Below are positions 38,236-49,153 of a DNA stretch of 64,000 bases, piece after piece. The notes under the pieces are model-generated. The model was not told the DNA's origin. It saw only the letters and a program-made list of their open reading frames with translations, and searched no databases. The position numbers were made by a program, and so were the translations under genes. Source of the stretch: Paralvinella palmiformis (taxonomy: Eukaryota > Annelida > Polychaeta > Terebellida > Alvinellidae); the NCBI GenBank assembly GCA_025642065.1, contig JAODUP010000156.1, positions 941,001 to 1,005,000 of the forward strand, in the 5' to 3' direction. The stretch's first letter is position 1. Each line of letters opens with the position of its first letter.

Positions 38236-38594
38236 AACGTTTATGAGAGAGTGAGGTCTCGCTTTTGAACCCCTCCGTTATATTTCCTTCCTTGTGCCAA
38301 AATTTGTATGACAGGACATCTCAGAAAATGAGATTAGTTTCGTGAATGTACATGGATTATTGTTTTGTTCAAGGTAGGCCGATTCTTTAACGGAAATTGT
38401 GAGAAATTGTAAAGGATTGTACACGTGTTTCACTGTTCAACTTCGCTGTCCATGTTCGGCCATTTTAACACTTGTCGTTCACAGTTTGAGGTTACGTCAT
38501 TTCTTTCAACCAAACAAATAATCGATATTAGGTCGAAATGAGCGGCCACAGGAAAAACACACAGGACAAACTCGTTATTCGTTGATCAACATCA

Positions 38595-39275
38595 ATGAAC
38601 GATCAACATGCCACCGCACAACGCAATGGAGGTGCAGAACAAGCTCCAACTTGGGCGAAGGCTCTAAATGACGTAACTATTGCGACAGTTAAAGCTGAAA
38701 TAGCTAACATCGACCAGAAGTTTACTGATCTTCTGAAACCTATCATAGAGGAATGTACATCTCTTTGTCGGGATGTCAACGCTATGTCTGAAGATGTTGA
38801 CAGATTGCGACAGAAAGTGCTACTCCAACGAGGTATGATCGATTATCTCCGTAGTAGCGCTAAGTCCAAGCCAGACAGGCAGATACGGATGGAGTCGTAC
38901 TCAATGCGAGAAAACATCATCATTCCGAGCATAGTGGAATCCAGAAATGAAACGGAAGTCCACTTACGCGATACACTGATGGAGTCATTCTCTACAGATG
39001 TGTCAGCTGAAATGACGAATGTCATAATAGTGAAATGTCACCGACTGCGAACGCTTGCCAGCAACGAAAACCGAAACAGAAATGTGATTGTTATATTTTC
39101 TACATACCGTGGCAAGATGGCCATCATGAAATCAGCTCGCAACCTGAAGGATCGTCCAGACAGGATCTACATCAGTGATCGGTTCCCAAAGGAGATTAAC
39201 AATCAACCTGCCACTCTACGTCCGATCACGCAACTTGGTAAGAAGCTGGGTAAAAAATGTTCTCTCGTTCAGTAG
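38595..39275 (+). CDS. ORF1p-like protein (coiled coil plus RRM-like), intronless
   Basis: 226-aa open frame from ATGAACGATC. The N-terminal ~35 residues are polar. Residues ~36-90 have heptad-like leucines (FTDLLKPIIEECTSLCRDVN, EDVDRLRQKVLLQRGMIDYL), suggesting a coiled coil. The following part has the layout of L1/CR1-type ORF1p RNA-binding domains: MRENIIIPSI, then IIVKCHRLRTLASN, NVIVIFSTYRGKMAIMKSAR, and DRIYISDRFPKEINNQ near the end. It ends in a stop at 39273-39275, with the next frame (NADAR) beginning at 39257 inside an A6 run, so the two may once have been, or may still be, expressed as one product. No reverse transcriptase follows. It may be a retrotransposon-derived host gene, a retrocopy, or part of a mobile element. 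Confidence 0.7.
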   Translation: MNDQHATAQRNGGAEQAPTWAKALNDVTIATVKAEIANIDQKFTDLLKPIIEECTSLCRDVNAMSEDVDRLRQKVLLQRGMIDYLRSSAKSKPDRQIRMESYSMRENIIIPSIVESRNETEVHLRDTLMESFSTDVSAEMTNVIIVKCHRLRTLASNENRNRNVIVIFSTYRGKMAIMKSARNLKDRPDRIYISDRFPKEINNQPATLRPITQLGKKLGKKCSLVQ

Positions 39276-39805
39276 CTGGTCGAGCTTACTCAGTAGACAA
39301 CCCCAACGGCATTCCATTTGATATTTCTGGAGTAGCCACCAATATATCTGAGAGGTATGTGCTATTTAGTGGTAGAACAACTCCCTTCAGTAACTTTTAC
39401 ACCAAGAAGTCTCTGTTTACAATTGATTGTTCTAACTACTGCAGTTCAGAGCAATATTTCCAGTGTAGCAAAGTCCTGGATAGCAAGCACTACGTCGCCG
39501 CAGCCCAGATCATGGATACATCGGATTCTGTTACAATGAAGCACGTAGGAAATAACATTACCGCCTCCAGAGATTGGACGGATCAAGCCTCGGTCATCAA
39601 GGAAACCGGATTACGTGCCAAATTCAGCCAAAATCCAGAACCAGCTGCCATTTTATTAGATAGAGGCAGCAGGAAATTCCAAGAATGTAACCGCTATGAT
39701 AGTTACTTGAGGATCGGGATATCCCTCATAGCCGCCACTGTACGCGACGACTATAGTCAGATGAAGGGTAGCAACGTTATGGGCAATATTCTGGAGGCTG
39801 TCTAA
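39257..39805 (+). CDS. NADAR (YbiA-like) domain protein, overlapping the ORF1p-like frame
   Basis: 182-aa open frame with a complete NADAR fold signature: GRTTPFSNFYTKKSLF (PFSNFY at residues 43-48), CSSEQYFQCSKVL (SSEQYFQ at 63-69), RDWTDQASVIKETGLRAKFS, then LLDRGSRKFQECNRYDSYLR and a GSNVMGNILEAV end corresponding to the family's G.N.LG..LM. NADAR enzymes are reported to hydrolyse ADP-ribosylated guanine or to process ADP-ribose derivatives. The ATG overlaps the last 19 bases of the upstream frame, shifted by -1. An in-frame TAA at 39251-39253 excludes an earlier start in this frame, so expression needs -1 slippage on the A6 run (39252-39257), re-initiation, or a progenitor with one more A. 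The usual D-W-G motif is changed to D-SYLRIG, so activity is uncertain. Confidence 0.75.
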   Translation: MFSRSVAGRAYSVDNPNGIPFDISGVATNISERYVLFSGRTTPFSNFYTKKSLFTIDCSNYCSSEQYFQCSKVLDSKHYVAAAQIMDTSDSVTMKHVGNNITASRDWTDQASVIKETGLRAKFSQNPEPAAILLDRGSRKFQECNRYDSYLRIGISLIAATVRDDYSQMKGSNVMGNILEAV

Positions 39806-40349
39806 CCTTACATTAATGTCGTTGAACTTTGCTATTCATATCATTGGAGCCGAACATTTGAAAGTTTTATGATTTTTGCATTTGTGGTTGCGTCAAATAG
39901 AGAAAATACAATATTGCAACATATTGGTCTGATTGTGTGGTTTATTAGTAAATATACATTATTGCTGAAAATTGGGCGTGTATGTAAATACGTGTTTTGG
40001 GTAATTTGTAGGATGATACGGACTGGCAGTACTAATCAATATGTGGGTTTCTAAAGAGCTGGTAATTAATATTTATCAAAATAGATTGCGTGACCAGTGA
40101 TATGTCGATCGGACAGCCACTCCTTGTTGTGCACCTGTTCGATATGTTCGTCCCTGAACTCCAGACCAAACTGTGTTGATGGAGATGAGCTGGCCTGCGA
40201 TTTAAAATCACGATCACAGAACTTATACACCAGGCAAACTTTACAGTTGATGCAAGGACAAACTGTCAAGTAATCCATTACCGCATTAGAATTACCACTT
40301 TACATAGAGCGCAGCGCAGCTTGTCAGTTAGCGCACCCAACCATCATAT

Positions 40350-40555
40350 GTCAGTTGGTGATGATGATCGATGTTTTACGGCCACTTTTGTGCACATGGT
40401 AGGCTAAATGGGCCGAGCGACTTCCAAAGGTAATGAGGCGAAGTGAAAGAAGAAACAGCCTTCAGATATGCCCACGCCGGGATTCGAACACGGGCGGTAG
40501 TGATCTGTGGTCCAGCACGCTACCGCTAGACCACGGAGGCGCCCAGATCACATGA
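40350..40555 (-). repeat. SINE family 1, full-length reference copy
   Basis: Read on the minus strand: a tRNA-like head GGCGCCTCCGTGGTCTAGCG with A box (TGGTCTAGCGG) and B box (GTTCGAATCCC), then the body, then AAAAGTGGCCGTAAAACATC and (ATC)n. About 200 bp. The internal Pol III promoter boxes are intact. Other copies in the window: 46367-46556, 52010-52186, 54577-54765 and 60478-60665, plus fragments. Confidence 0.85.
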
Positions 40556-40614
40556 ACGAAGTGGACCTGTAACTATGTGTTTCCAATTTGAAAATTTCCT
40601 TTGAATATTTCCTC

Positions 40615-40675
40615 TAAGCGTTCAAAGGTGGCCGTAAAACATCAATCATCATCATCATCATTTAAGCGTTCAAAG
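40615..40675 (+). repeat. 35-bp SINE tail insertion flanked by a 13-bp target duplication
   Basis: TAAGCGTTCAAAG at 40615-40627 and again at 40663-40675 flanks only GTGGCCGTAAAACATCAATC plus ATC units (40628-40662): the extreme 3' end of SINE family 1. Confidence 0.85.
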
Positions 40676-40758
40676 TCTATTAAGAGACGACATAAACGGG
40701 CATTATTGCGATTTCTGATTGTTAAAAGTTTTCAAAGAGTTTGTTTTGGTATCCTGTA

Positions 40759-40849
40759 AGTCAGAAATATGATGGCGATGATGATGATTGATGTTTTACG
40801 GCCACTTTTGTGCGCATGGTAGGCTAAATGGGCCGAGTCAGAAATATGA
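40759..40849 (-). repeat. 5'-truncated SINE family 1 with 14-bp target duplication
   Basis: AGTCAGAAATATGA at 40759-40772 and 40836-40849 flanks a 63-bp minus-strand piece containing the (ATC)n end and the GTGGCC...GGCCCATTTAGCCTACC body. Confidence 0.85.
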
Positions 40850-41031
40850 CCATCCCATATAAATCGTACCTTCTGTATGAATGTGTAGCTATTGGGGATC
40901 TTAGGTCTAGAGACATGCTACAACGACAACGTTATTGCCCAGTTTCCTGTTTTCCATGCAGCAGCCGCAGCAGCTGGTTGTGCTGATTGATGGTTTAAAT
41001 TAGAAAGGAAACGGGGATTAATATATACAGT

Positions 41032-41092
41032 GGATGGATTGGTGAATGTTGTTTAACGATACGTCCGCACAATTTAGGCCATTCAGTGTCCT
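41032..41092 (-). repeat. Dispersed repeat tail (partner at 21850-21906)
   Basis: Reverse complement of the 21.85 kb copy: GATGGATTGGTGAATGTTGT, TTAACGATACGTCCGCACAA, TTTAGGCCATTCAGTGTC. Confidence 0.7.
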
Positions 41093-41936
41093 AGAACGTT
41101 CGGAAATAAAACCGTATTAAAGATTATGCATGAAAGGGTTAATAATCGGATTACTGGCGTCGATAAAAGGTATTTACAAGCTAAAATGTAAAGGTGTAAA
41201 TTGTTATGTATAAATGGTAAATATGTAAACAATACGTTGTTGTATAGATGTATAAAAGATCAAATCAAATTATTAATATTAGAAAATGGTGTTTTAATTT
41301 GATAAAATATGGTGAATAATGACTAGTTTTGACTAGAGATAATTAAATAGGTTTCTGTTAAAAGAGAAGACCTGCTTCTCTTCAGGAAATAATAAATAAC
41401 ATTATGATATTGACTAGATGTTTCCACATTGATTAAGTTATATTAAGAAGAAAAAAAACAGCTTCTCTTATGAATTTTAAAATTGTGTCCGGGGAAATGT
41501 TCTCCAGCAGCTCTTTCCGAGTCTCTGCTTGATAAAAATGTACTCTCGTGTGGTGATATTCCGAGCAATGAAGGAGGATGTGATGAACTGTCAAACGTTC
41601 TTGGCAGGAGATAGAGTATTTACTGAGTGGCTGATAGTTCCATCCCGCCTGGTTACTACTACCAGAAATGTTACATCGTTAGACTTTTAAGATCCCGCCA
41701 TTTTGTTATTAATTCAATGAGACGCCAGCACAATTCAATCTCGTCCATCACTAGCAATGATTCGATTGGCCGAAATAACCTCTCCGTCATCGACGAGGGA
41801 AGCATTCCGAGAAGATTATAAGCCGATAGATCCAGAAGATGTTCGCTATATCCAGAAGATGTTCGATCACCTCTGGATTGTGCTCCTTTCTCAAAGGCTA
41901 TCCGGCATCCCGGTTTAATTCAACGAGACGACAATT

Positions 41937-42013
41937 AAACTATTGAACGTAGACAGACAGCCAACCCGCAGAACAAACTATTGAACGTAGACAGACAGCC
42001 AACCCACAGAACC
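41937..42013. repeat. ~43-bp direct duplication
   Basis: ACTATTGAACGTAGACAGAC, AGCCAACCCGCAGAACAA occurs twice in tandem. Just upstream, a 20-bp unit ATCCAGAAGATGTTCGCTAT is duplicated at 41829-41866. Confidence 0.85.
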
Positions 42014-43861
42014 AACTATTGCCAATAAAACAACTAAAATAAACCGTATCAACATGAAAGACATTTCTCGATGACATTACTGAACTTCTCCGCCATCTTT
42101 GTTGATATAACGATGTTGTTAATCAAGTGTACTTTGTAATCTGATGCACATTTTAGTCGATGCACATTTTAGTCGAATATATCGGAGTAAATACCTTTTG
42201 TGTGTGTGCGTGTTCAACTCGAGATGTTCACTGTTCATTGAACAAAATCACGAATCAAAGTTTTAGATCAACAAGTCTATATATATATATATATATCATT
42301 GTTAGTGTTCATATCCGAGTATATAACCAAGAACCATTTATTATTTAGCGTATCCAATTTGTGGAACGGGTTGCCCGATAACGGAAGCGTATCATCTCTT
42401 GAATTGTTTTTAATGTGTTGTCGAGTCTCATGCTCCTGTTTAAGGCTGTTTTTTCTATAGTTAAGTAACATATGTATTCCTTGCCATTCACAACTTTGTC
42501 GGACACCTCAGATTGGGAACTTCATTGTGTGGCAGCTTTGGATGGTCTTTACTGTTACCAATACACATTAGTAAGCTACATCATCATCATCATTATTATT
42601 ATTAATTTTACATCATGGTGAAATCTTAATCAAATCCGTATAAACACCTACATGTCAACACTGAACAGCTGGCAACATCAAAATCGGTGCACTGCGGAAA
42701 ATGTTCATTTACAGTAAGAACCATTACTTGATTTGACTGTCACATGCAAACAACATTAGCATATATTGATGCGTTATTTATAGATTTATGACAGTTAATT
42801 TATATGAACGCCACACAATCGTTCATAATGTTACACGTTACAGCATTAATGTTTTAACTAATAAAATGTCATAATATCGAAAAGACTTAAGCAACTCTTA
42901 TCTATTTGTATTACCGGTATAGCATTTATACAAATGAATATTATTATACAGATGGAAAACATGTCTCGAAATATAATAATCATTCTAACAACACAAGGCC
43001 CCTAACACCATGAAATCATGAGTGTTATCGTTATATATGTATATCTCACGCATCCAGATTCACACACACATAAAACGTTCATACAGAATACACAAATGGC
43101 AACAAAATATATTTAACAAACTGTATAGGTTAAACCAATCTTGAATAAACTTGTACCAGTAAGTGCACAATTCAGACTGATTGATCTATCACTTGCACAA
43201 TACTTTCCACAGCGTAAAAACTAAAAATACATTGGGTAACACGTAGAGATGCTGACAATGATTCACATTAAAATATTTGTCACTATAAACTGCCCCGAAC
43301 AAAGGGGACATCTTCGTTTGAGGATACATGACATCGCAATAATTTGCAGTGTGTTGCAAACTTCTCGAGCAAATAGCATCATGCTAACTTCTAATTACCA
43401 CATCAAGTTTGTGTAAATGTCGCTCATTGACCACTCGCATCAAAAGCAGCTATGTGGTATTAAAATGAAGAAAAAAATTGAAATAAATATATAAATAACA
43501 GCCCTCCCTACCCTAAACAAACACAGAGCAGGTGTAAACATAGACAATAAATGTAAGCAAATAATCCAAAGATTAAAACTTTGTAAATCCATTAATTTGA
43601 AAACATTGTTACTGGCAGCTGTTGAGGGCAACAAGGTTTAATACATTGAAATTCATATTAAATGGACAACACGATACTATACAAAGAAAAGGCCAAAAGA
43701 TCAAGTACATACACAACAGTACTTAGTCTTAACACATAATGTATCTCCTACACATGAATGAGATATATTCAACACAGTTAACATTAACTGATCAAATTTT
43801 CATATTATAACCAATAGTTCGGATATCTATGAGAGAATCGACAATTTCTTAACCTAAGCGA

Positions 43862-43867
43862 TTTATT
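43862..43867 (-). terminator. Poly(A) signal of the PARP14-like gene
   Basis: AATAAA on the minus strand 13 bases after the TGA stop, implying a short 3' UTR. Confidence 0.5.
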
Positions 43868-43880
43868 GGACGTCCTATCT

Positions 43881-46800
43881 TCAAGGATCCTTGTCCTTGA
43901 ATGTGATCAGATATTCGGGATAAGCTTGCGTGTCGTTGAAGATAATGTACATATCTGGCATTCTTAAGTCATTTACGACCGAGTCATAGTGGATGGCCGG
44001 GTTGACAGGATCTTTGGCCGGTGGCTCGATGTAGAAGTCTTTGCCGGTCGTATACTCGCCAGTAAGAACCAAACACTGATAGCAATGACGATTCCTAAAC
44101 ATGTCATAAGGCGAGTAGAGATGGGCGAGAGAGTAGCTGGCCTCTCTGGCGAAGTACACGCCTCGACCATAAACTGTGGCTATAAAAAGAGTGATAAAAG
44201 GGATTAAACGTTTTATTATAAAAATGGATCTTCCCATTTCTCACTATCTCTATAGAGTTTACTGAGATATATCTATAACTACACATCCATCTACGTTTTT
44301 AATATTTTTTATAATCGTATATTATATCACTCCCATGATGACGGGACACCGCTCTGGAGACTATCAAGTTGGGGTGCGAATCCCAGTGTGCTACCCATGT
44401 TCATGGGATGTTTTATTTCATGGTCTTGTTTCCTTAGAAAGTTCCCACTTCGGCTTATGTCCCAGTTGTGACCAGTGCTAAGCCTAAACAAAGCACTCCA
44501 TCACTTTCACTCACTGACTCACTCACCCATCCATTCACTCACTTACTCACCAGAGTGCTCACCCTAATTATGTATTGTTTCCAAGATTTTCAGTTTCCTA
44601 AAGAATAACCATCTTATCTTTTTGTTACAATATGTGTCTCTCCCTTGTGTTATAAGTTTACCAATGTTCATCCATTATGAACACAACCTTCCAGTCACCA
44701 TGACGACAACAACAAACGAGGAGTCTCACTAAGTGGTTCAGAAAATACAGTGCTCCCAAACTGTAGTTGGTAGTGCACTGCATAGCAGGCCTCCAGGTTA
44801 TGGGATCAAATCCCAATAGCAATATTTCAGTTGCCTCTGCGAGATGTTTAATAATTCAGTAGTCTTTGGTCTGATTGTGATATCATACATATTTTTCCAG
44901 TAAACAGTCTCTTGCTATGTGTTGTAAACAACAGTCTCTTGCCACATGTTGTAAACAAGTCTCTTGCCATGTGTTGTAAACAACAGTCTCTTGCCACATG
45001 TTGTAAACAACAGTCTCTTGCCATGTGTTGTAAACAACAGTCTCTTGCCACATGTTGTAAAAAACAGTATTTTGACATGTGTTGTAAACAACAGTCTCTT
45101 GACACATGTTTTAAACAAGACCAAAATTATAGCAAACATTTGGTCAGTCACTCAATTATTCAGTCGCTCACCCACCCACTAATTCAGGGATAGCTTCATG
45201 GCTTGACTGGTAGTGTGGTAGGCCAAGGATGCAACAGGGCTATGGCTGAAGGGTGTTTCATCTTTCATATTGCATCCTTACCTCTGACGGTTGTTCAGCA
45301 CATTTAACTTACCATGTACAGAAGTAGCCAGAAACAAACAACATTTATATTTTTATGCTCGCTCACTGACTCACTCTAACACCCACCCAAAAACTCACTC
45401 ACTCACTCACTCACTCACTCACTCACTCACTCACTCACTCACTCACTCACTCACTCACTCACTCACTCACCACTCACTCACTCACCCACTCACTCACTCA
45501 CTCACTCACTCACTCACTCACTCACTCACTCACTCACTCACTCACAAGTTATAATTCAACCTATACTGAACCAGAACTATAACAAAACAGTTGACCATCC
45601 ACCTGCCAAGCCATCCACTGATCTTCTCATCCAGACACCCACCCAAATATTCCAGCCACTAACCCACTCACTGATCCTCCCCACTCACCCACCCAGAATT
45701 GCATTGCTGACCCTCTCATTGCTCACTCACCGTTCTTCCCACAGTAGCTCCGGTTAAAGCCATTAGTGTTAATATTGTTGATGGCCGACTCGTCTGTGCC
45801 GTGATAAAGTCGACGCTGATTTGTTATGAGAACATCATTTAATTTGTCCATTTGCTTCTTCTTGACCTTGTACTGTTGATAGAGTAGTGGATTCTGTATA
45901 CGCTTTATCTGTAATGAAGACATCGAAACACTATAAAGTATACACTCACTGTTCTAGACTGAAGTCTTAAAGTTTAGCGATATTTCAAATTGAGAATATG
46001 GTACAAATTCCCGTGTAGGTGGGGCGACAAAAACTCTCCACATAAATGATAGCTGAAGTTAAATTATAACAAAGATTATCCCGATGGTCACTGAACAATC
46101 TTTACTGATGGTGGGTAGCAAAGATGTATTCGGAAATTAAAATCCTGAAAAATATTACCGGTAACCTTTTTAGAAAACAACTTCAACTTCTTGGATCCCC
46201 ACCAAAGAAGGATTGTTTGAGAATAAACATGTAGGGTTTGATGTGATTGTGACAGAAAATAACATATAAATCATACAATTAAAATGTTTGAAACTACCAA
46301 AAACATTACCAGAATGGAAGTTTGAGACGACTAATTTGTTTATACTTATAGCCAAAATGTTTGTTTGGTGTTTTACAGCCTCTTTTGTGCACAAGGTAGG
46401 CTAAATGAGCCAAGTGACCTCCAAAGGTAATGAGGCGAAGTCAAAGATGAAACACCCTTCAGACATGCACACACACACACACACACACACCGAGATTTAA
46501 ACTGGGATGGTACAGATCTGTGGCCAACCGCATTACCAGTTAGAACATGGAGGTGCCATTTACAGCCAACAGGACACAACATGATGAACTAGTGGTCCTG
46601 TGGATCATATTTAATAATTTAACAAATATGTTAATCACCTTTTCTATAGTTATGTTGTATTTTGCGCTGGCCAAAAAACTTTTTTCCACTTCTTCATATT
46701 CCGAACTATCTTTGGCCAGTTCAACCACTTTTAACCTTTCACCTGGCATCATTGGATCCCATTTACTTGGTATAACTGTCGGGTCAAGGGCTGAAAAATA

Positions 46801-49049
46801 AAATCATACTATGCCATGGTTTACCTATGAAAGGTTTTAACAATTAAAAAAATTAAACAACGTTTTGACTAATAACCTATTTGGTGGTTTAATAATTCCC
46901 CCCTTACCATCACATACATGTATTTGCTTACTCGTGAATAATTCATTAAATGAATCATGATCAACTAGAATATGTATGTACCATAATCTTCCATGTATAA
47001 CGCACACCTTTTTTTTACTGTTTTACTAAATGTGTCCATTTTTTTAAAGAAAAAAAATTGACAGACATATTTTATCGCTAAGGCCATTGTTTTTTGAATA
47101 CTTGTTTTAAAAAGCTGCCGATCACAGCTGAAACTGGCTGCTGGGAAATAAAATCAACTTTTATTCGTTTTATAATTATTTTTGCGCCAACCCATCTGAA
47201 CACCGTGTGGAAGTGGATAAGGCTACCACGTGGCCTAATCCAAGATGGTGACAGACCAGTTCCACATCGAAATTATTTTAGTTATTTCTACAGTAAATCA
47301 GTCTTCAAGCCTAGAAATCTTGTAAATTTAAACTAATTATAATCCCCCCCCTCCCCACCGAGAAACGCATAAATAGTTTGAACTTTGAGGAGATCTACTT
47401 AAAATCACCATAAAAAATATCACTGTAATAAGGCTAGCACCAATAAACGAATATGTGCATTGCTATTTATAATACTGTAAACTTAATTGAACTGTGTTAG
47501 CGGTTATTATAATAAATCACTTAATTTCCTTGTGTCTAATTATTAGCTTTTATCACCTTTAATTACCAAATGACCAAAAGAATCATTATACAAGGTGTGA
47601 ACATAAATAAACTACCGTAAAAAGTCAAGAAACATCTCGACTTATACGTGTGTCATATTTCATTGATTAGCGAAACAACAGAAATCACTGCTCACAATTC
47701 AGACAAGTTTGGTTATTAATTACAACATCAAAGCAATTATGAATGGAAATCAAAGGTTGTGACAAACAGCTTTTGATCTTTTTGCGGACAAAATCCCTAT
47801 CAGGCCATCATACGTGGAGGGTGTACTTAATTAGAGAGAAAAATGGTGCACAATGGAGCTGCACCAAAACTAGCTTTTCTGGATATTTTTCTGGTCAACA
47901 AGGGGTGCACGTTATACACGAGTGTACACTATACATGGGAGATTATGGTATTAAAGCCGAGAAATGTCATTCAAATGAGTAATTTAATGGTTTCTGTTAC
48001 AAAAAATATAGGTCCATTCAATAAAATGTGAAATGCAGTCATAATAGTTATTGATGCATAGTATTGTGGTCTATTAGAGTGTGCTCCGTGGCCCAATTCC
48101 TCTGACTTCAGCACTCAAGGCTTCTATTTGGGTTAGCTCACCCTTATCCTGTACCCACTGACCAGTTCAGTTTGGGTGTCCCTAACAGAAACCAAAGGTC
48201 GTGCTGACATAGCTCTCTGGGTCACCGAGACATACAACCCCTCTCACCGCGTCAAGGAATTGACTACAAAGGGGTTGTCACTCTTAAAACATAGGACTTA
48301 CCGTAGGTCCCAGTCATTAAGCCGATACTTTGTGTCAACATTTCGACCCTGATTTTGGGGGGTCGGCTTAATGGCCGGTGCTATTTCAGTGTCAAGAAAT
48401 CCAGTCATCGGGAGAAAACATTTCAGTGTGTTAGCAGCCGACTAGACTCTTGTCTAGATCTAGATGCAAACGGACATCATTTGTCATTTTGATTTAAACT
48501 CATGCAGTCAGGCAGTCATCTACTGACAGGATACAAAACACATCGGTACGAATAACGAATTATGAAAACAAAACGATTTCCTGCATTCAAAACATCACCT
48601 GGAAATACTGCAGTTCAGATTTTTAAGTCAGGTTAATGGACAGTACTACCATAAATCATGACATTTTAGGCCTTAATGGCCGGGACCTACTGTATGTAAA
48701 AAAGAACAGTGAGCCAAAGTAGCCCATCTACTAAAAACTATGTGATTGCTTCATATAACAAAGTCAAACAAATAATGCATGTACACACAAACATTTTGAC
48801 AGATCTGAAAACTATTCATATTTATATCGTATTATGTGAATGATTCACCATATTAACCAACTGATGAAATAATAAGTACCCCGGTAAACAAAATCCTATA
48901 TATAACTATAAAATAAATATTTACAAAAGAGAACAAAGATATTAATGTATAGCTAGTTACTGATAGAATGCCTGAATGTTAAGGCATCTCTTTGTGGTAT
49001 AGCACCAGGTACTTTGCTCCCTTAATAATTCAGTTATTCAAGAGTTGAT

Positions 49050-49091
<42 letters not shown>

Positions 49092-49109
49092 TCTGATAAA
49101 ATGTAGGTA

Positions 49110-49153
<44 letters not shown>

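Larger units (their letters stand above)
39806..43860. other. Intergenic region between the NADAR locus and the PARP14-like gene
   Basis: No confident gene. A minus-strand frame at 40278-40066 ends WLSDRHITGHAIYFDKY, vaguely like transposon-borne Ulp1-type proteases, but it is too short to call. The region contains three SINE family 1 insertions, two with clear target duplications, short duplications at 41828-42013, and (AT)n at 42277-42297. Confidence 0.5.

Noticed and set aside
40480..40555. Possible tRNA gene on the minus strand
   Set aside because: The same head recurs in several copies with the same downstream body, so it is the tRNA-derived part of a SINE.
44848..45193. Overlapping 70-90-codon frames on both strands with LQHVARDCC-type repeats
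   Set aside because: They are products of the 27-bp minisatellite, whose length is a multiple of three; it lies inside a PARP14-like intron.
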